NCBI RefSeq assembly: GCF_014633365.1
Contig: NC_068341.1
Coordinates: 22,302,339-22,366,338, forward strand
DNA length: 64,000 bases
Direction: 5' to 3'
Origin: Diospyros lotus
Lineage: Eukaryota > Streptophyta > Magnoliopsida > Ericales > Ebenaceae
In this document: piece after piece, positions 58,441 through 64,000 of the stretch
Position numbering within the stretch: position 1 is the first letter of the stretch
Layout of the letters: each line of letters begins with the position of its first letter
Made by a program: the position numbers and the translations under genes
Notes under the pieces: model-generated
What the model was told of the DNA's origin: nothing
Seen by the model: the letters and a program-made list of their open reading frames with translations, nothing else
Database searches by the model: none

Positions 58441-60350
58441 CATTTCAAGTGCTACACTTGGCCTGATTCTTCTATGGGTACATTGACATATGAGGTGTGG
58501 CTCCTTATGTATCCTAAAATTTTTATTTCTTATGTTACTTGATTTAACTTCAGTGATTGTTGCTTTTGAATGTTGAACAAGATACTTTGAGACCTCTGCT
58601 AGAAACTTTACTCCTGTTCTTTCTTGACTGTTTGAGATATGTTTACGTTCCATTGATGAAATTTATGTGTAGTTAGCTAAATATCAATTGTTTGGCTAAC
58701 AAACGTGAGATGCAACAATGTTATGAGTGGTATCGATGCAGTTTCTTTCCTTAATATCTGAGAGCCAGCAAGCCCTATGGAGCAAAATTTTCACCATGGA
58801 AGTTTTGAAATAGAATTTACATTGTGTAAGCTTTTGGTTTTTGTCAAATCAGGTTGCATCCTTTTAGCTATAGCATCTGAAATAGGTGTGTGATTGATGG
58901 GGTTGAGATTTTTAAAACCTTTATTTATAGCTCACAAGGACACTGAAATTGCTGGATATCCAATTTTCCTTAACTTTTGTACTTGGAGATTAATTTAAAA
59001 GCCTAGACAAGAAGCAAGCCGCCTGACATGATTGCTTTATACGGTGCCATATAACATTGATTGCGATCAGGAAACCAAGATGCATTTTCCTTCATTGGCA
59101 GGTGCTCCTGAACCTGTGTTCTGTGTGACACGAGCAAGGTACAACTTTGAGTGTGAAAGTCATGCAACTGGTCCTCTTACTCATAATTTACCCATTTGTG
59201 ATTGAAAATCTGTAAGATGGCATTTGGTTTCATCAGAATCAAATGAACGGCATAAAACCTGGAAGGAACTAGTTGAGTTGGAATCAAATAGGCTGGGATT
59301 TTCATTCACTTGTGTGGTTGCATTAGAAAGAAACATGTTGGAAATAGATTAATCTTACCTTACAGAAAAGTGATTCATTCAATGTGGAGAAGAATTAAGT
59401 TCAAATAATTGTTTTCTTGTAAGAAAAAATAGTTTATTTCTATTATTTATTGCTTTTAACATCTTTTCTTTATGTTTTTTATTGGTTAGTTGTTAATATT
59501 CTTTTATTTATTCCAATAGTTGTCATTATAAGCAGAGATATCAAACAGATAAACAGGTCGGGTTTAGGTTGAGTCACTATTGAGTTGCAATATGTGAAGG
59601 CTCACCTTTTCACTTGATAAAGCTTATTGGATCAAGAATCCTTAACCCTAATCTAAATATGCTAATTAAACAATTAAACATGCTAACATATTAAATACCT
59701 ATATTCAAGTTAATATATATCGATCAGATTGACCCATTAACCTATTTAGAGTTGAGGTCAAGAGGATGGAGATTGTTGGTTAGAGAAAATGAAAGAATGG
59801 AAAAGTTGCTGGATGTTTCTAACTCTAGGGTTTTAATTTTTTTTTTTTTCTCAAAAATATGCTTAGAAGTTGAATTAGGAATTTAGAATGTTAAATGCTT
59901 GAGTGGTATTTTGGAAATAGATATATAAATTAATGGGTAGGGGTTAACGGGTCAACTTCAATTTTTGGTTTCATCTTGACCCACTTGAACATACTTTGTT
60001 ATTAAATCAATTTTAATTTTTTTTATTTGTTCTACTATCAAATTGAATCTTATAAACTCTTATCAAGTCAGCCCAATAATGATCCAAACTTATTAAGGGT
60101 CAACTCAAATTCATTATTTTCGTGTCGAGTTCAAATTGGATCATTAGGTTAAGTGATCTATTGACAACTCTAATTACAACTAAGTTAAATATTTATGAAA
60201 ATATAGAGTATTCTTCTTGTATATGGATATTATGTGTTACGTAAGAAATAATGTCTCAGTACCTTTTTTATTCGTCATATATGTTTCTTTACTTCTTATT
60301 TGTTTTTATGCTCATGAATATTAATTGGGTTTCTATTTAATAGTTAGAAT

Positions 60351-62215
60351 ATATTAAATATTATCTAGACCAATAACTATCACATTCATGAAGTTATTTT
60401 GGTAATAGAGCTACATCCTGCATTTGTGCTTGTAATAAGATCTGCTTTGTTCTGGTAATGTTATTTTAGACTTGCATTCCACCAATTTTATTTTTCTAGT
60501 AATTTATCACATTCTACTAATGTTAACTAGACTAGTAAAGACCAAATACGATTTCACCCAATACAGTATCCCATTTTAATCAAATACGATCCAAGTTTGA
60601 TATTTTATTTATTGTTTAATTTATAGGGTTTAGTTTGGAGTCTCCTTGATGCAAACCTTGAATCAAAGAAACAAAAGTAATTTCGATTATCCAAAATAAA
60701 TATCAGTATTCAATAATATTCATAACTGTTTAAATTTTAATATATCACTAAAAATTATTAATAGATAAAAACTAATTTTAGCTATGTTTCTTTGATCCAA
60801 TCTAATTTAGATTATAAAGATAATACCGATTTGATTAAGATTTTAGGGAATAAAAAAAATTAAAAGAAACTAGAAACAAATTAAAATAAAGAAGCTACAA
60901 AAACAATATTAATTTCTATTTTTATTCCTAAAACATTATTTCTCAAATATTTATTTCTACGATTTCCGTCCCTCTTCCTTTCTTTACTTAATTAAATGAG
61001 TTAGAATGTAGTTTTCCCCATCAAGTGATGCTTTCTTCCTTCCTTTAGTGTAGTATTCACCCTAGCCTATATTTGATTTATTCCAAAGTGGTTATTACCA
61101 TTCAGTTTCGGCCGAAATGGTGGGAACATCTCTGATTTTTGTTGAAACTAGAACAAAATTACTTAAGATTTGTATTGACAAACTTCTAACGATCTTAGAG
61201 GTTTTTTACTCGAAATGACAATTTAGACGAAAATTGAAACTTTGGCTGAAATGATGGGATGGGTCGAGATTTCTGATGGCGGGAGGGGGTCGACACTATG
61301 TACAGTGCAAAAGTAATCAAAAAACAAAAACCCTTTTTTTCAGTTTTCCCTTCCTCTTCTTTTATCCTCTCAGTTCCAATGACGACTTACGACCATGGAA
61401 GTTGTGGTCATCTCAACAATGGCTTGCGAGTCACAACAATTGTTACATAGCACAACAATTCTCCTTTTCCCTATTTTCATGTTCTCCTTCTCCTTTCATC
61501 TTCTTTTCTCGAGGGTCGTCTGTTCTTTCATCTTCTTTTTCAGAAACTGTCTTCTTTTTTTTTTTTTTTTTTTTTTCTGGTAGTGTCACTGTGTCGGTCG
61601 GTCAATCTCAGTCAGTCTTCCTTTCTCGTCTCTTCTTTTAGTCTTCCTTTCTACGATGTCAGCTGTATCAGTCGGCGATCAACACGCCTTATCCTTCTTC
61701 TTCTTCTTCTTCTTTTTTTTTGGCAGGCCTTTTCCATTCATTTTCTTTTAGTCGCCAATAGTTGATGGCAAACTTAGCATTGAATGGTTGAGCCTCACTT
61801 CTGATTTCAGTCAATGGTTAGACGAGTGTTATATATATATATATATATGCATATATGTTATTGTATATATAATTCTAAAACAAAACACCGAAATTCTCTA
61901 TTATTGAAATATCTCATTCTAGTAAAAAATTCAAAAGGATAGCCAACAAAATTGACAACGTTGATTTATTTCCTCCAAATTTTGTTTGGATCATTTATTT
62001 TTGGAGAGCCAAGACAGAAGAGTCTTTGTATTATAAAGGAAGAATTCTCATTTCAATCACATTGAATTAAAAGATTTTAAAATTGGGTCGAGTATTCAAT
62101 TACACTTAAATTTGACTATTTTAGGTTTAGTAGTTATTATTGCAACTGACCCTTGTGGAAGGAGGGCATGTACTTCTCCTTTAACTTTGTCAGTAGGTTA
62201 TAGCCATTTAATTTG
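60351..62215. other. AT-rich intergenic DNA, no gene seen
   Basis: Low-complexity features only: a poly-T tract of about 25 at 61554-61577, a TTC microsatellite at 61698-61718 and an AT run at 61831-61848. Short ORFs around 61276-61765 are Ser/Phe-rich products of these tracts. Confidence 0.5.
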
Positions 62216-62839
62216 ATGTCAGTTGTAGAATAATAATTCTCTAGGGGACAGTTACAATAGTTGATTGATTAGCTATATATAAAGCTAATCAATCTGTTTT
62301 GTATTCATTCAATGACATTACTAAATTTCAGTTTCTGTATTTCTCTCTCTCTCTCTCACCTTTCTATTCTTCTATCTCTTTATTCTCTTAAATTTCTTTT
62401 ATTTCTTGCCTTATCTCTCTCCACTTCTTGCCTTAATTCTTGCTTTTGGATGAGAGTTTATTCTGTCAGGTCCAAGTTCATGGCAAAGTTTTGCTTCATG
62501 ATGGCCCATTAGGTGATTATAGGCTCACTTAATCTCTCAAAATTATGTTGAACATTTTGTCAATATTTCTTTGTAGAACCAATCAATTTCATTTTGGCAA
62601 AATAAACTCTCTTAATATTAGTCATGTTATACCAAGTAAAATAATCTTCCATGTCATCCAGCCAATCTAAAAACTCATTAGGGTCTAACCATTATCATAC
62701 TCTTGAACATCCATTTTCACATTCCTATTGTTTTCTCTATTGTCTTTTCGTATATTCCTATGGGGCGAAGGTGGTTACTTATATTCTCTCTCTATATTTC
62801 ATTCGTGATGTGCTTTGATTGTAGGATTGCTAGCTATAG
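62216..62839. repeat. Chimeric dispersed repeat R1, copy 2
   Basis: The left arm has TTCATTCAATGACATTAC and a (TC)n run, with a TATATATAAA box at about 62274, as in an LTR. At TTCTGTCAGG (about 62460-62470) it switches to antisense gypsy gag (for example a DWLDDMEDYF-type stretch near 62650), exactly as in copy 1. Copy 2 is a little more decayed and loses similarity after CTAGCTATA at 62838. Confidence 0.65.
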
Positions 62840-62991
62840 AAAATGAGTGAAAATAATTTTGTATTTTCTAAATGTTATGTAAGATTTACAAAGCTAATAT
62901 ATATAGATGTTTGATATAATTGACATATACATTTGAATTTAAATTTGAAATGAATTAGTTGAATTAGCTCCTACAATTCATCAGCTAACGC

Positions 62992-64000
62992 CTAAGACTT
63001 TGAATTTAAATCTGAATTTGAATTGTTCTTTGTGGACTGAGTTGTTGCCTTGACACACCTCCACAAGAGTGGTATGCCATCGAAGACACCAATCTTGTTT
63101 GTGAGATAGTGATGATGTTGCCTGAATAGGGGCTTTGTGAGGCAATCAACAAGTTGATATGTGGTGGAGACATATTGCACTCGGAGAATACCTTGTTGGA
63201 CAAGATCACGAACAAAATGTATATTGATTTCTATGTGCTTCTTTATACTATGCATTACCAGATTAAGTGAAAGATAGGTGGCACTAAGATTGTCACACTA
63301 GATGGTTGGGACATGTTGAACTTGGATGCAAAGTTCAAAGAGTAAAGATCGAATCCACACGAGTTCATCTAAGGTTGTTGCTAAGGATCGATATTTGGCC
63401 TCAATGGAATAAGCCATTGCACGTTGTTTGGAAGATATCCAAGAGATGAGGTTCCCACCATAGAAAACAAGATGAGCGAATGTTAAAGTGTAATCTTCCT
63501 TGTTGCCGACACAATCAACGTCGCTAAAGGGATAGAGAAAAGATAAACGCCCTTTGTGGAGATGAATGCCATGAAAGATGGTAGCTTTGAGGTATCAGAT
63601 GAGGTAAGAGATGCCATGTGCATAGTAGTGGGTTTGTGCATGAATTAGGCTGGGCAATTTACTAGGAAGGCAATGTTCGGCCTTGTCATGGATAAATATT
63701 GGAGAGTACTACCAATAATACTTCTATATTCAGAGTAGTCCACAACTACAATACCATCATGCAATGTGAGAAAGGTGCTAGTTGAAAGTGGAGTTTCAAC
63801 CTCTTTTGCTTATGCCATTTTTATCCATTCAAAAAGGTCACAGTTGTATTTATTGATTAAGAAAAAGACATGTCTTGGTAGGAATAGCCTCTATGCCTAG
63901 AAAATAATGAAGAGATCCCAAATCTTTGATGGAGAATTACGTGGCCAAAGAAAAGATGCAATGATTGATGGTAGAAATGGAGGAGCCAAGAAGTAAAATG
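62992..64000 (-). pseudogene. Copia RNase H and end of pol, cut by window edge
   Basis: The ORF 63255-62992 reads KKHIEINIHFVRDLVQQGIL and TTYQLVDCLTKPLFR, the end of copia RNase H. Upstream, in frames broken by stops, are CDNLSATYLSLN (63290-63260; the catalytic Asp region), SIEAKYRSLATTLDELVW and GGNLISWISSKQR (63460-63380), and YDLSTN-like words further right. The gene continues beyond 64000. It is another copia family than C1-C3. An LTR may follow at 62840-62990, but its ends are not visible. Confidence 0.8.

Larger units (their letters stand above)
29831..60350 (+). repeat. Tandem segmental duplication, copy B (expanded to about 30.5 kb)
   Basis: The copy B backbone is 29831-31238, 36424-36608, 44291-48694 and 58441-60350, about 7.9 kb when the three inserted elements are left out. 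It is longer than copy A mainly because of an internal repeat of about 750 bp at 46832-47830. The final matching words are TTGGGTTTCTATTTA (60330-60344; copy A 29799-29813). Copy B holds C1, C2 with a nested solo LTR, and C3 with nested G1 and hAT elements. Confidence 0.9.

Noticed and set aside
61276..61765. Ser/Phe-rich ORFs
   Set aside because: They are built from poly-T and TTC runs with no recognisable domain.

Overview
This window is AT-rich plant nuclear DNA, almost certainly from a eudicot chromosome. The evidence is several families of plant Ty1/copia and Ty3/gypsy LTR retrotransposons with plant-type primer binding sites (TGGTATCAGAGC and TGGCGCC classes), hAT, Mutator-like and possible Helitron DNA transposons, and a decayed plant gene relic. 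I found no intact host gene, tRNA, rRNA or CRISPR array. Nearly every protein-like stretch is a retroelement or transposase fragment broken by stops or frameshifts.

Layout. 1-3621: part of a long gypsy LTR joined to a minus-strand Tat-type gypsy remnant (LTR, primer site, gag, protease). 3870-4623: a repeat that joins an LTR-like arm to an antisense gypsy gag fragment; a second copy lies at 62216-62839. 4624-8320: AT-rich sequence with no gene seen. 8320-11310: degenerate tandem repeats of about 150 bp, split by a 2.55-kb solo gypsy LTR (8379-10931). 12188-13501: another LTR-like block. 13518-19007: a dead 5.5-kb hAT transposon (DUF4371/ZMYM1-like transposase) that itself carries a palindromic 181-bp MITE and a possible Helitron end. 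20860-22130: a broken plant gene relic with RLT-like and symplekin-like segments.

22253-60350 is the core of the window: a head-to-tail tandem duplication of about 7.6 kb. Copy A (22253-29830) is nearly clean and carries only a 474-bp Mutator-like element. Copy B (29831-60350) has been expanded by three copia elements: C1 at 31239-36423 (minus), C2 at 36609-44290 (minus) and C3 at 48695-58440 (plus). Because copy A keeps the empty site for each of these, and copy B keeps the empty site for the copy A element, insertion points and order can be read directly. C2 was hit by a 2.53-kb solo gypsy LTR inside its gag zinc knuckle. C3 was hit by a gypsy element (G1, 48782-52548) in its 5' LTR and by a 786-bp hAT element in its RNase H region. 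G1 in turn has a minisatellite-bearing insertion in its 3' LTR.

The right end (62992-64000) is a minus-strand copia pol fragment cut by the window edge. None of the elements looks able to move by itself. Active-site losses, in-frame stops and homopolymer frameshifts are noted entry by entry. Coordinates marked by target-site duplications are exact; others are approximate.
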